A stretch of 64,000 nt of DNA from Cellulomonas_A sp047229345 (GTDB taxonomy: Bacteria; Actinomycetota; Actinomycetes; Actinomycetales; Cellulomonadaceae). The DNA is taken from contig NZ_JBFTER010000015.1 of assembly GCF_047229345.1 (NCBI RefSeq), positions 1 through 64,000 on the forward strand. Reading direction: 5' to 3'. The notes beneath the pieces were generated by a model that saw only the letters and a program-made list of their open reading frames with translations, ran no database searches and was not told the origin of the DNA. Positions 33,401-40,436 of the stretch are shown here, piece after piece (the first letter of the stretch is position 1; every line of letters begins with the position of its first letter). Both the position numbers and the translations under genes were made by a program.

Positions 33401-34173
33401 ATCCGCTCCCGGACGTCGTCGGGCAGGTTCGGGGCCGGGGCCTCCTCGAGCACCTTCTGGTTGCGGCGCTGCAGCGAGCAGTCGCGGTCCCCGAGGCTCA
33501 CGACGCGCCCCTCGCCGTCGCCGAACACCTGGACCTCGAGGTGCCGGGCCCGCGCGACGAACCGCTCGAGGAAGACCCCGGCGCTGCCGAAGTTGGCGGC
33601 CGCGATGCGCTGCACCTTCTCGTACGCGCCCGCGAGCTCGGTCGCGTCGGCGCACGCCTGCATCCCGATCCCGCCACCGCCGCCCACGGCCTTGAGCATC
33701 ACCGGGTACCCGACGGCGTCGGCCGCGGCGAGCGCGTCGGGGAGCGAGTCGAGCAGCCCGCTGCCGGGCACGAGCGGGACGCCGGCCGCCTCGGCCGCGA
33801 CGCGCGCGCGGTGCTTGTCGCCGAAGACGTGCAGGTGCGCGGGGGTCGGGCCCACGAAAGCGAGCCCGGCCGCCTCGACCTCGGCGGCGAAGACCTCGTT
33901 CTCGGAGAGGAACCCGTAGCCGGGGTGGATCGCGCCGGCGCCGGTCGTCATCGCGGCGTCGAGCACGAGCTCGGAGCGCAGGTAGCTCTCGGCCGCGGGG
34001 GCGGGCCCGAGGCGCACCGCGACGTCGGCCATCCGGACGTGCGGGGCCGCGGCGTCGGCGTCCGAGTAGACCGCGACGGTCTTGAGGCCCAGGTCTGCGG
34101 CGGTGCGCAGGATCCGGCAGGCGATCTCGCCTCGGTTGGCGACGAGCAGCGTCTCGAACACGGGGGCTCCCAC
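30448..34173 (-). CDS. uca: Urea carboxylase, biotin-dependent
   Basis: A 1241-residue single-chain carboxylase that makes allophanate from urea, bicarbonate and ATP. Residues 1-455 are biotin carboxylase (ANRGEIACRILRTAADLG, GGGGGIGMQ, EVNTRLQVEHPVTE). About 465-1080 is the carboxyltransferase made of two KipA/KipI-like halves (SPSGPMDDLSFRLGNRALGN; APWLPSNIEFIRRVNGLD). The C-terminus is the biotin carrier domain with the biotinyl Lys in ALEAMKLELAV. The carboxyguanidine deiminase genes that usually accompany guanidine carboxylases are not seen nearby, and UrtABCDE is adjacent, so urea is the likely substrate. It shares a promoter design with urtA. Confidence 0.95.
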   Translation of the reverse strand: MGAPVFETLLVANRGEIACRILRTAADLGLKTVAVYSDADAAAPHVRMADVAVRLGPAPAAESYLRSELVLDAAMTTGAGAIHPGYGFLSENEVFAAEVEAAGLAFVGPTPAHLHVFGDKHRARVAAEAAGVPLVPGSGLLDSLPDALAAADAVGYPVMLKAVGGGGGIGMQACADATELAGAYEKVQRIAAANFGSAGVFLERFVARARHLEVQVFGDGEGRVVSLGDRDCSLQRRNQKVLEEAPAPNLPDDVRERMQASARALTASVAYRSAGTVEYVYDVDRAEVSFLEVNTRLQVEHPVTEEVTGVDLVAWMLRLAQGDADLRDELAALPDSGPALRGHAVEARVYAEDPRHDYRPSAGLLTDVRYPEGVRVDAWAETGQEVTTHYDPMLAKVVVHGADRAAALAAATDALAGTRVTGVQTNLPLLRAAVAVPEVVAATHTTATLGGVTDDEPHVEVLRGGVMTTVQDWPGRLGHWDVGISPSGPMDDLSFRLGNRALGNPEGAPGLECTLVGPRLRFSHEAVVCVTGARAPVTVDGEPVPQWEPVTVPAGAVLDVGAPHGAGLRTYVLLRGGLDVPLYLGSASTFSLGGFGGYTGRALVVGDVLVPAPAADEAPPAVPVAEELRPELVHEWHVAVQEGPQPAPSYFTPEDMAMLYAATWHVQTHANRTGIRLTGPKPQWARPDGGEAGLHPSNLHDNPYSVGALNVSGDTPILLGPDGPSLGGFACPVTVVAGHRWKMGQIRPGDTVRLVPVPEATADALRGSDALRGLDRIGAEAGAAPDGPGTAAAGVALATGPDGDDGVLHRIPADPVDPLGRPEVVYLRGADDNVLVEYGPMTLDLGLRLRVHALGEALRARTDAGLAGVVDVTPGVRSLHVHVDPDVLGVRALVAVLAELEATLPPTADLVVPSRRIHLPMSFDDPCIAEATSRYAAGVRAEAPWLPSNIEFIRRVNGLDSTDDVHATMFDAEYLVLGLGDVYLGAPLAVPLDPRHRLLTTKYNPARTWTAADTVGLGGTYLCVYGMDSPGGYQLVGRTVPIWSGHRQRGVFEPGTPWLLRFFDRIVWHPVSAEELVEQRAAFAAGRLDVEVEHGTFSYAEHLAMLASEHDAIAAFQSRQAEAFAAERAAWEAAGEFAVEEPADDDAAGGAHAPGGAAGGPAVEVPPGCVLVEAPMVGSVWRVEVREGEQVRAGDPLVALEAMKLELAVDAPADGRVRQVLVEPGQHVAPGAPLVVVEVGA

Positions 34174-34264
34174 GGGCGTGAGGGGCGGTCGGACGGCGGG
34201 TGCCGCTCCGCCGCCGAGCCGTCCGGCCCGGGTCGTCGTGGCGCTCCACCGCCGGATGCGGGGG

Positions 34265-34272
34265 TGTATACA
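34265..34272. promoter_or_regulatory. TGTATACA palindrome, candidate GntR operator (urea carboxylase promoter)
   Basis: A perfect palindrome within GTGTATACAC, about 20 bases downstream of the predicted transcript start of the urea carboxylase gene. The same TGTATACA occurs upstream of urtA in the equivalent position. FadR-type GntR proteins bind short palindromes of this style, and the gntR gene is adjacent. Confidence 0.7.
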
Positions 34273-34291
34273 CCTCCGTATCCGCCCTCGA

Positions 34292-34345
34292 ACCGTAGGG
34301 AGACGGTGTTTCCCGCAGCGGGTGCGGGCGTAAACGCTGAGTTAC
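34292..34345 (-). promoter_or_regulatory. Urea carboxylase promoter with GlnR-like boxes
   Basis: Reading the minus strand, GTAAC (34341-34345) is followed at 11-base steps by TTTAC, ACCCG and GAAAC (34308-34312). That periodicity matches the GlnR pattern gTnAc-n6-GaAAc repeated, with the first and last boxes good and the middle two poor. A -10 box TACGGT is at 34292-34297. The GAAACACC-N4-CCCTA block is also present, in register, in the urtA promoter. Confidence 0.45.
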
Positions 34346-34352
34346 GCGGGCG

Positions 34353-35069
34353 TCAGCCCGCGAGCGCCATCCGGGTCATCGCGCCCGTGGCGCGCTCCAT
34401 GACGACCTCGAGCGACTCCCCCACGTGCCTGTGCAGCGCCGTGAGCGCCGCGGCGAGGTCGCGCGCGAGCACGAGGTCGAGGATCTCGATGTGCTCGTCG
34501 ATCGTCGTGACGATGCGGCCGGTCTCCACGAAGTCGTGCATGCGGACCGCGCGGATCTTCTGGTTGACGGTCACCAGCGCGTCGGTGAGCTGGGCGTTGC
34601 CCGACGAGCGGGACAGCGCGAGGTGGAAGCCCTCGTCGAGCAGCACGAACGCCGGGTCGGGCTCGGGCGGGGTGTCGCGCAGCTCCTGCCAACGGGTCAG
34701 CTCGGCCCGGACCTGGTCCTCGTCGTGCCGCACGCCCGGGTTCTCGATGGCCCGCGCGATGCCGCGCAGCTCGAGCGTGATGCGCAGCTCGTAGAGGTTG
34801 CGCAGGTCCTCGAGGCTCGGCACGACGACCGCGTAGCCGTAGTCGGTGCGCTCGACGAGCCCGTCGGACAGGAGGCGGGACAGCGCCTCGCGGACCGGCG
34901 TGCGCGAGACCTCGAACGCCTTGCCGAGCTTGGGCTCGGTGAGGCGCTCGCGCGGCGACACCCGGCCGTTGAGGATGTCGTCGCGCAGGCGCTCGTAGAC
35001 CACGTCGCGCAGCGACCGCGACGTGCTCGCCGACCCCGTCGCGGTGCCCGCGTCCACCTCAGCGCTCAT
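34353..35069 (-). CDS. GntR-family (FCD/FadR-type) regulator of the urea locus
   Basis: A 238-residue GntR regulator. The winged helix has VVYERLRDDILNGRVSPRER and the recognition region FEVSRTPVREALSRLLSDGL. The C-terminal FCD ligand domain carries LDEGFHLALSRSSGN and metal-site-like histidines (DEHIEILDLVLARD, LHRHVGESL). It lies between urtE and urea carboxylase on the same strand. Matching TGTATACA palindromes in both urea promoters make it the likely local repressor. ATG 35069 is 8 bases after a TACGCT -10-like box; no strong ribosome site is seen. The effector could be urea, allophanate or a nitrogen metabolite. Confidence 0.9.
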   Translation of the reverse strand: MSAEVDAGTATGSASTSRSLRDVVYERLRDDILNGRVSPRERLTEPKLGKAFEVSRTPVREALSRLLSDGLVERTDYGYAVVVPSLEDLRNLYELRITLELRGIARAIENPGVRHDEDQVRAELTRWQELRDTPPEPDPAFVLLDEGFHLALSRSSGNAQLTDALVTVNQKIRAVRMHDFVETGRIVTTIDEHIEILDLVLARDLAAALTALHRHVGESLEVVMERATGAMTRMALAG

Positions 35070-35145
35070 ACCCACGGAGCGTATCCCTCCGGGTGGCGCG
35101 TCCCGGGCGGCAGCGTCCGCACCGGACCGCGCCCGGCGCGCGCCG

Positions 35146-35841
35146 TCAGAGCGCCATCGCGGCACGGACCTGCGCCTCCTGCTCGATCCCGCCCTCGCCG
35201 GACGCGACGACCCGCCCGGACTCGAGCACCGCGTAGTGCGACGCCGCCCCGAGGGCGAACCCGACGTGCTGCTCGACGAGCAGCACCGCGAGCCCGCCCG
35301 CGGCGGTGAGCGCGAGCACCGCGTCCTCGATCTCGGCGACGACCGACGGCTGGATGCCCTCGGTCGGCTCGTCGAGGACCAGCACCTTCGGGCCCGTGAT
35401 GAGGGCGCGCGCGATCGCGAGCTGCTGGCGCTGGCCGCCCGAGAGCAGCCCGGCGCGCCGGCCGAGCAGCCCGCGCAGCGCCGGGAACAGGTCGAGCGCC
35501 TCGTCGGTACGCCGCGCGCCCGCGGAGCCCTGGCCGTCGGCGACGAGCTGGAGGTTCTCCCGCGCGGTGAGCTGCCCGAACGACTGCTGCCCCTGCGGCA
35601 CGTACGCGAGCCCGCGCCGCACCCGCTCGTGCGGGCGCAGCCGGGTGATGTCCTCCCCCGCGAGCCGGACGGCCCCCGACCGGACCTTGAGCAGCCCGAC
35701 CGCGGCGCGCAGCAGCGTCGTCTTCCCCGCGCCGTTGTGGCCCATCACGGCGGCGATCCCGCCGTCGGGCACCCGCACGTCGACGCCGTGGACCACGGAC
35801 GTGCGCCCGTACCCGACGTGCACGCCCTCGAGCTCGAGCAT
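35146..35841 (-). CDS. urtE: Urea ABC transporter ATPase UrtE
   Basis: A 231-residue LivF-like ATPase. Walker A is GHNGAGKTT, the signature is LSGGQRQQLAIARAL, and Walker B is VLVLDEPTEGIQP. The EGIQPSVV segment is typical of UrtE. ATG 35841 overlaps the urtD stop (TGATG), and AAGGAGCGG within urtD serves as ribosome site. It is the last gene of urtABCDE; gntR follows 76 bases later. Confidence 0.95.
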   Translation of the reverse strand: MLELEGVHVGYGRTSVVHGVDVRVPDGGIAAVMGHNGAGKTTLLRAAVGLLKVRSGAVRLAGEDITRLRPHERVRRGLAYVPQGQQSFGQLTARENLQLVADGQGSAGARRTDEALDLFPALRGLLGRRAGLLSGGQRQQLAIARALITGPKVLVLDEPTEGIQPSVVAEIEDAVLALTAAGGLAVLLVEQHVGFALGAASHYAVLESGRVVASGEGGIEQEAQVRAAMAL

Positions 35842-36662
35842 CACCGCTCCTTCCGTCCGCTGCCCAGGTACACCTCGACGACGCGCGGGTCCGCCTGGAC
35901 CTGCGCGACCGTCCCCTCGCTCAGCACGCGTCCCTGGTGCAGCACCGTGACCGACGACGCGAACGAGCGCAGGAACTCCATGTCGTGCTCGACGACCACG
36001 ACCGTGCGCTGCGCCCCGATCCGCTGCAGCAGGAGCCCGGTCTGCTCCCGCTCGGCGTGGCTCATCCCGGCGACGGGCTCGTCGAGCAGCAGCAGCCGCG
36101 AGTCCTGCACCAGGAGCATCCCGATCTCGAGCCACTGCTTCTGCCCGTGCGCGAGCACACCCGCGGGCGCGTCGCGCAGCGCGGTCAGCCCGACGGTCTC
36201 CAGCGCCTGCTCGACGACCTCGGGGACGACCGACCGGCGCCGCAGCAGGGCGCGGGCCCCCCGGCGGGACCCGACAGCGATGTCGAGGTTCTGCAGCACG
36301 CTGAGCTCGTCGAACACGCTCGCGGTCTGGAACGTGCGCCCGACGCCGGCCCGGGCGACCCGGTGGGACGCCCTGCCGAGCAGCTCGACGCCGCCGAACC
36401 GCACCGACCCGGTCGCCCGCGCGAGGCCGGTGATCGCGTCGACGATCGTCGTCTTGCCGGCGCCGTTCGGGCCGATGAGGAAGCGCAGGTCGCCCTGCGT
36501 GACGGTGAGGTCGACGCCGTCGACGGCCACGAAGCCGTCGAACTCGACGCGCAGGCCGCGGACCTCGAGGTAGTCGTGCCGGAACCGGTCGTCAGGCCCG
36601 GCGAGCACCTGCTCGAGCGCGTCGGGGTCGAGCACCTGCTCCGGCTGGGGGATGTCGGTCAT
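35841..36662 (-). CDS. urtD: Urea ABC transporter ATPase UrtD
   Basis: A 273-residue LivG-like ATPase. Walker A is GPNGAGKTT, the signature region is VLAHGQKQWLEIGMLL (the AHGQKQWLEI form is characteristic of UrtD), and Walker B is LLLLDEPVAGMS. A 30-residue N-terminal extension precedes the first strand. ATG 36662 overlaps the urtC stop by 4 bases. With UrtE it powers urea import. Confidence 0.95.
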   Translation of the reverse strand: MTDIPQPEQVLDPDALEQVLAGPDDRFRHDYLEVRGLRVEFDGFVAVDGVDLTVTQGDLRFLIGPNGAGKTTIVDAITGLARATGSVRFGGVELLGRASHRVARAGVGRTFQTASVFDELSVLQNLDIAVGSRRGARALLRRRSVVPEVVEQALETVGLTALRDAPAGVLAHGQKQWLEIGMLLVQDSRLLLLDEPVAGMSHAEREQTGLLLQRIGAQRTVVVVEHDMEFLRSFASSVTVLHQGRVLSEGTVAQVQADPRVVEVYLGSGRKER

Positions 36663-37855
36663 GGGGTGCTCCCGGACGTGACGGTCTCGGACGTCGTGGT
36701 GGGGGTCGGCGCCGCCGGTGCCGGGACCTCGTCGGGCACGTCGTCCCGCCCGGCCCGGCCGGCACGCCACCGCCGCCACACGCCCCCGAGCGACGCGAGG
36801 CCGCCCGGCAGGAACGCGACGACGAGGATGAACAGGGCCCCCTGGAAGTAGGTCCAGAAGGACGGGAACTGCTCGGACAGCGACGTCTGCGCCCAGGACA
36901 CGGCGAGCGCCCCGAGCACCGGCCCGAGCAGCGTCGCGCGCCCGCCGATCGCCACGCCGACGAGGAACCCGATCGACGGCACGACGCCGACGTCCGCGGG
37001 CGAGATGATCCCCACGATCGGCACGAACAGCGCGCCGCCGATCCCGGCGAACGCCGCCGCGACCGCGTACGCGACGACCTTGACGACCGCCGGGTCGTAC
37101 CCGAGGAACCGGACGCGGTTCTCCTGGTCGCGCACCGCCACGAGCAGCTCCCCGAAGCGCGAGCGCATCAGGAGCCGCACGATCGCGACCATCGCGAGCA
37201 GCGTCCCGGCGGCGATGAGGTAGAGCATCTCCTTGTTGACCGGGTCCGCGAGGTCGTAGCCGAAGAACGACCGGAAGCCGTTGAGCCCGTTCGTGCCGCC
37301 GGTGACCTTCTGCTGCCCGACGAGCAGGATGGCGAACGCCGCCGCGAGCGCCTGCGACAGGATCGCGAAGTACGCCCCGCGCACCCGCCGCGTGAAGACC
37401 GCGAACCCGAGCACCGAGGCCAGCGCGACCGGGACCAGCACGATCGCGACGACCGTCACGACAGGGCTGCGGAACGGCTCCCACCAGCCCGGCACGGTCC
37501 CGTCGCCGTACAGCAGCATGAAGTCGGGCACGCCGCCCGGCCCGGCGTCGGCGAGCTTGAGGTGCATCGCCATGAGGTAGCCGCCGAGCCCGAAGTACAC
37601 GCCCTGGCCCAGCGTGAGCATCCCGCCGCGGCCCCACGCGAGCCCGATGCCGACCGCGACCATCGCGAGGCAGCAGAACTTCGCGAGCAGCCCGAGCCGG
37701 AAGTCCGACAGCAGCGCAGGGGCGACGCCGAACAGCGCGACGGCGGCGACGGCGAACCCGGCGAGCGTGCGCACGCGCTCACCGGTGAGGAACCGGGCGG
37801 CGCCCGAGGGGCGCGAGGCCCGGGCTGCACCCGGCTGCGCGTCGGCGCGCGTCAC
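36659..37855 (-). CDS. urtC: Urea ABC transporter permease UrtC
   Basis: A 398-residue LivM-like permease with about ten hydrophobic segments, including LAMVAVGIGLAWGRGGMLTLGQGVYFGLGGY read in parts, and the cytoplasmic coupling loop near FGELLVAVRDQENRVRFLGY. The C-terminal 35 residues are Arg- then Pro/Thr-rich and cytoplasmic. GTG 37855 overlaps the urtB stop by 4 bases (GTGA). It forms the channel with UrtB. Confidence 0.94.
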   Translation of the reverse strand: MTRADAQPGAARASRPSGAARFLTGERVRTLAGFAVAAVALFGVAPALLSDFRLGLLAKFCCLAMVAVGIGLAWGRGGMLTLGQGVYFGLGGYLMAMHLKLADAGPGGVPDFMLLYGDGTVPGWWEPFRSPVVTVVAIVLVPVALASVLGFAVFTRRVRGAYFAILSQALAAAFAILLVGQQKVTGGTNGLNGFRSFFGYDLADPVNKEMLYLIAAGTLLAMVAIVRLLMRSRFGELLVAVRDQENRVRFLGYDPAVVKVVAYAVAAAFAGIGGALFVPIVGIISPADVGVVPSIGFLVGVAIGGRATLLGPVLGALAVSWAQTSLSEQFPSFWTYFQGALFILVVAFLPGGLASLGGVWRRWRAGRAGRDDVPDEVPAPAAPTPTTTSETVTSGSTP

Positions 37856-38736
37856 GCGAGGCTCCGCGTGCGCAGCGACACGAGCCCCTGCGGCCGCACC
37901 TGCAGGAACGCGACGATCACCACGAACAGCAGCACCTTCGCGATGCTGGCCGTGGTCGAGTACTCGAACGTGGCCTGCAGCATGCCGAGCGAGAGCGCCG
38001 CGATCACGGTGCCCTTGAGCTGCCCGATGCCGCCCACGACGACGACGAGGAACGCGTCGACGATGTAGCTCGTGCCGAGCGTCGGGCCGATGGACCCGAG
38101 CAGCGTGAGCGCGACGCCCGCGACCCCGGCGATCCCCGAGCCGACGAAGAACGTGAGCCGGTCGGTCGCGCGCGTCGAGATCCCCGACGTCTCCGCGAGG
38201 TCGCGGTTCTGCACGGTCGCGCGGATCCGGCGGCCGAGCGGCGTGAACCTCAGGAGGAGCGCGAGCGCCGTGATGCACACGACCGCGAGGAGCAGGATGA
38301 ACAGCCGCGTCTTCGGGACCCCGAGCCCGAACAGCTCGACCGCCCCGGACAGCCACGCCGGCGCCCGCACGTCGACGTTCGGTGCGCCGAAGACGTCGCG
38401 CGCCGCCTGCTGGAGCACGAGCGCGACGCCCCAGGTCACGAGCAGCGTGTCGAGCGGCCGGCGGTACATCCGCGAGATCAGCGTGACCTCGAGCACGAGC
38501 CCGAGCAGCCCGCCCACGAGGAAGCCGACGACGAGCGAGACGAGCAGCGAGACCCCCGCGTCGGCGATCACGCCCTGCACGACGTACGCCGTGTAGGCGC
38601 CCGCCATCATGAACTCCCCGTGCGCCATGTTGATGACGCCCATCTGACCGAACGTGAGCGCGAGCCCGAGCGCCGCGAGCAGCAGCACCGACCCGAGGCT
38701 CAGCCCGGCGAAGAGCTGCGAGAACAGGGCATCCAT
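37852..38736 (-). CDS. urtB: Urea ABC transporter permease UrtB
   Basis: A 294-residue LivH-like permease. The N-terminus MDALFSQLFAGLSLGSVLLL and the block GLALTFGQMGVINMAHGEFM are typical of urea permeases. The coupling loop is RFTPLGRRIRATVQNRDLAE. ATG 38736 has AAGGGGG upstream and gives the expected N-terminus; longer in-frame extensions fall in the upstream hairpin region. It lies 128 bases after urtA, with a strong hairpin between them. Confidence 0.94.
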   Translation of the reverse strand: MDALFSQLFAGLSLGSVLLLAALGLALTFGQMGVINMAHGEFMMAGAYTAYVVQGVIADAGVSLLVSLVVGFLVGGLLGLVLEVTLISRMYRRPLDTLLVTWGVALVLQQAARDVFGAPNVDVRAPAWLSGAVELFGLGVPKTRLFILLLAVVCITALALLLRFTPLGRRIRATVQNRDLAETSGISTRATDRLTFFVGSGIAGVAGVALTLLGSIGPTLGTSYIVDAFLVVVVGGIGQLKGTVIAALSLGMLQATFEYSTTASIAKVLLFVVIVAFLQVRPQGLVSLRTRSLA

Positions 38737-38767
38737 CCCGGCCCCCTTTCCGTGCGGCCCCGCGGGC

Positions 38768-38797
38768 GGCCGGCGCTCCGACTCCGGAGCGCCGGCC
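38768..38797 (-). terminator. Intercistronic hairpin between urtA and urtB
   Basis: GGCCGGCGCTCCG, loop ACTC, then the exact complement: a 13-bp perfect stem. In transporter operons such hairpins let the binding-protein mRNA accumulate over that of the permeases, by partial termination or 3' protection. Confidence 0.75.
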
Positions 38798-38864
38798 ACC
38801 GTGCGGGGCGGGCTGGTCGTGCCGCGTCGTCCGCCTCCGGCGGTGACGCGGCCCGCTGATCAGG

Positions 38865-40136
38865 TCAGGACAGGCCTTCGGCCCAGTCGTAGCCCTCGAG
38901 GAACGGGTCGGGCTCGATCGCCTCGTCCGAGCTCCACTCGGTGTAGATGAGGCCGTCGGCGCCGATCTTGCCGATGAGGGCCGTCTTGGCGATGTGGTGG
39001 TTCTCGCCGTTCACCGTCACGGTGCCCTCGGGCGCCTCGAACGAGACGCCGTCGGCCGCGTCCTGCACGTCCGCGACGTCGAACGACTCGGCCTTCTCGA
39101 CCATGCCCTTCCACAGGTAGAGCGACGTGTACGCGGCCTCCATCGGGTCGGACGTCACGCGGTCCTCGCCGTACTTCGCCTTGAACGCCTCGACGAACGT
39201 CGTGTTCGCGGGGCTCTCGACCGTCTGGTAGTAGTTCCACGCGGTGAGCTGGCCCTCGATGTTCTCGACGCCGATGCCGCCGACCTCCTCCTCGGCGATC
39301 GACACCGAGACGACCGGCGTGGTGTCGACGCCGAGCCCGACGTTCTTGTACTCCTTGAAGAACGCCACGTTGGAGTCGCCGTTGAGCGTGTTGAACACCG
39401 CGTCGGCGCCCGACGCCTTGAGCTTGTTGACGATCGTGGAGAAGTCGGTGTGCCCGAGCGGCGCGTACTCCTCGCCGACGATCTCGATGCCGTTCGCCTC
39501 GGCGTAGGCGTTGATGATCTTGTTCGCGGTCCGCGGGAAGACGTAGTCGGAGCCGACGAGGAAGACCTTCGTCTTGCCCTGCTCCTTGAGGTAGTCCATG
39601 CCCGGGACGATCTGCTGGTTCGTCGTCGCGCCCGTGTAGAAGATGTTGGGCGACGCCTCGAGCCCCTCGTACTGCACGGGGTAGAACAGCAGCGCGTCCT
39701 TGCTCTCGAACACCGGGAGCATCGCCTTGCGGGACGACGAGGTCCACCCGCCGAACACCGCGGCGACGCAGTCGGACGAGATGAGCTTCTCGGCCTTCTC
39801 CGCGAAGACCGTCGGCTCGGAGGCGCCGTCCTCGCCGACGATCTCGAGCTGCTTGCCGAGCACGCCGCCGTCCGCGTTGATCTCCTCGGCGGCGAGGTCG
39901 AGCGCGTCACGGACCGTCTGCTCCGAGATCGCCATGGTCCCGGACAGCGAGTTGAGGAAGCCGATCTTCACGGCGTCGCCCGAGGTGTCGACGCACGAGG
40001 CGGCGGCCCCGCCGGACGACGTGCTCCCGCCGGAGGACCCGGCGTCGGTGCGCGCTCCGCCGCAGCCCGTGAGGCCGAGGGCGACGGCGAGGGCCGCCAC
40101 GGGCAGAGCGAGTGCGCGCGTGCGTGATGTGGTCAA
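38865..40136 (-). CDS. urtA: Urea ABC transporter substrate-binding lipoprotein UrtA
   Basis: A 423-residue lipoprotein that captures urea outside the membrane. The signal region TTSRTRALALPVAALAVALG precedes lipobox LTGCGG. The mature domain has VKIGFLNSLSGTMAISEQTV, AVFGGWTSSSRKAMLPVFES and LLFYPVQYEGLEASPNIFYT, all typical of UrtA/FmdD proteins. No ATG fits; TTG 40136, with AAAGG 7 bases upstream, gives a proper lipoprotein signal, while GTG 40214 would add 26 unlikely residues. The promoter carries the TGTATACA and GAAACACC elements shared with urea carboxylase. Confidence 0.93.
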   Translation of the reverse strand: MTTSRTRALALPVAALAVALGLTGCGGARTDAGSSGGSTSSGGAAASCVDTSGDAVKIGFLNSLSGTMAISEQTVRDALDLAAEEINADGGVLGKQLEIVGEDGASEPTVFAEKAEKLISSDCVAAVFGGWTSSSRKAMLPVFESKDALLFYPVQYEGLEASPNIFYTGATTNQQIVPGMDYLKEQGKTKVFLVGSDYVFPRTANKIINAYAEANGIEIVGEEYAPLGHTDFSTIVNKLKASGADAVFNTLNGDSNVAFFKEYKNVGLGVDTTPVVSVSIAEEEVGGIGVENIEGQLTAWNYYQTVESPANTTFVEAFKAKYGEDRVTSDPMEAAYTSLYLWKGMVEKAESFDVADVQDAADGVSFEAPEGTVTVNGENHHIAKTALIGKIGADGLIYTEWSSDEAIEPDPFLEGYDWAEGLS

Positions 40137-40231
40137 CGGGGTGCCTTTCGCAGCGGGTCGCGGGAGTCCCTCGGGGGGAGCCTCCCCTGGTCCGGGCTCC
40201 GGATCGCGCGACACCGCACTGTGTCCCGCTG

Positions 40232-40239
40232 TGTATACA
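40232..40239. promoter_or_regulatory. TGTATACA palindrome, candidate GntR operator (urtA promoter)
   Basis: An identical palindrome to the one upstream of urea carboxylase, again about 20 bases downstream of the predicted transcript start and about 100 bases before the TTG start. Confidence 0.7.
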
Positions 40240-40260
40240 TCCCTGTGCCCATGACCGAGG

Positions 40261-40315
40261 ACGCTAGGGACCGGGTGTTTCCACGACGCACGCGCGGCGG
40301 TGAACGGTGTGTTTC
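40261..40315 (-). promoter_or_regulatory. urtA promoter with GAAAC boxes
   Basis: On the minus strand: GAAAC (40311-40315), 6 bases, TTCAC (40300-40304), then a second GAAACACC (40274-40281) and the -10 box TAGCGT (40261-40266). The GAAACACC-N4-CCCTA block is in the same register as in the urea carboxylase promoter. The boxes resemble degenerate GlnR sites, with one spacer off by a base. The 300-base gap 40137-40436 holds this promoter, the palindrome and the groEL terminator. Confidence 0.4.
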
Positions 40316-40352
40316 GCCTCGGTCTCGATCACGCCTCGGCGGGCGCACGAAC

Positions 40353-40392
40353 GGCGACGGGCCGGCCACCCGAAGGTGACCGGCCCGTCGCC
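40353..40392 (-). terminator. Hairpin downstream of groEL
   Basis: GGCGACGGGCCGG and its exact complement form a 13-bp stem, extended after one mismatch by CAC/GTG, with a short loop. It lies 45 bases past the groEL stop and upstream of the urtA promoter. Confidence 0.8.
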
Positions 40393-40436
40393 GTGTGCTG
40401 TCGGCGGCTCAGGGCCGCCGGGTGAGGCTCAGCGGA

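Noticed and set aside
30493..34794. A 1433-codon open frame on the plus strand
   Set aside because: It is the antisense shadow of urea carboxylase; the minus strand has intact domains with catalytic motifs.
28664..40136. A urease locus
   Set aside because: None of the urease structural or accessory proteins is encoded; the carboxylase and allophanate hydrolase domains are unambiguous.
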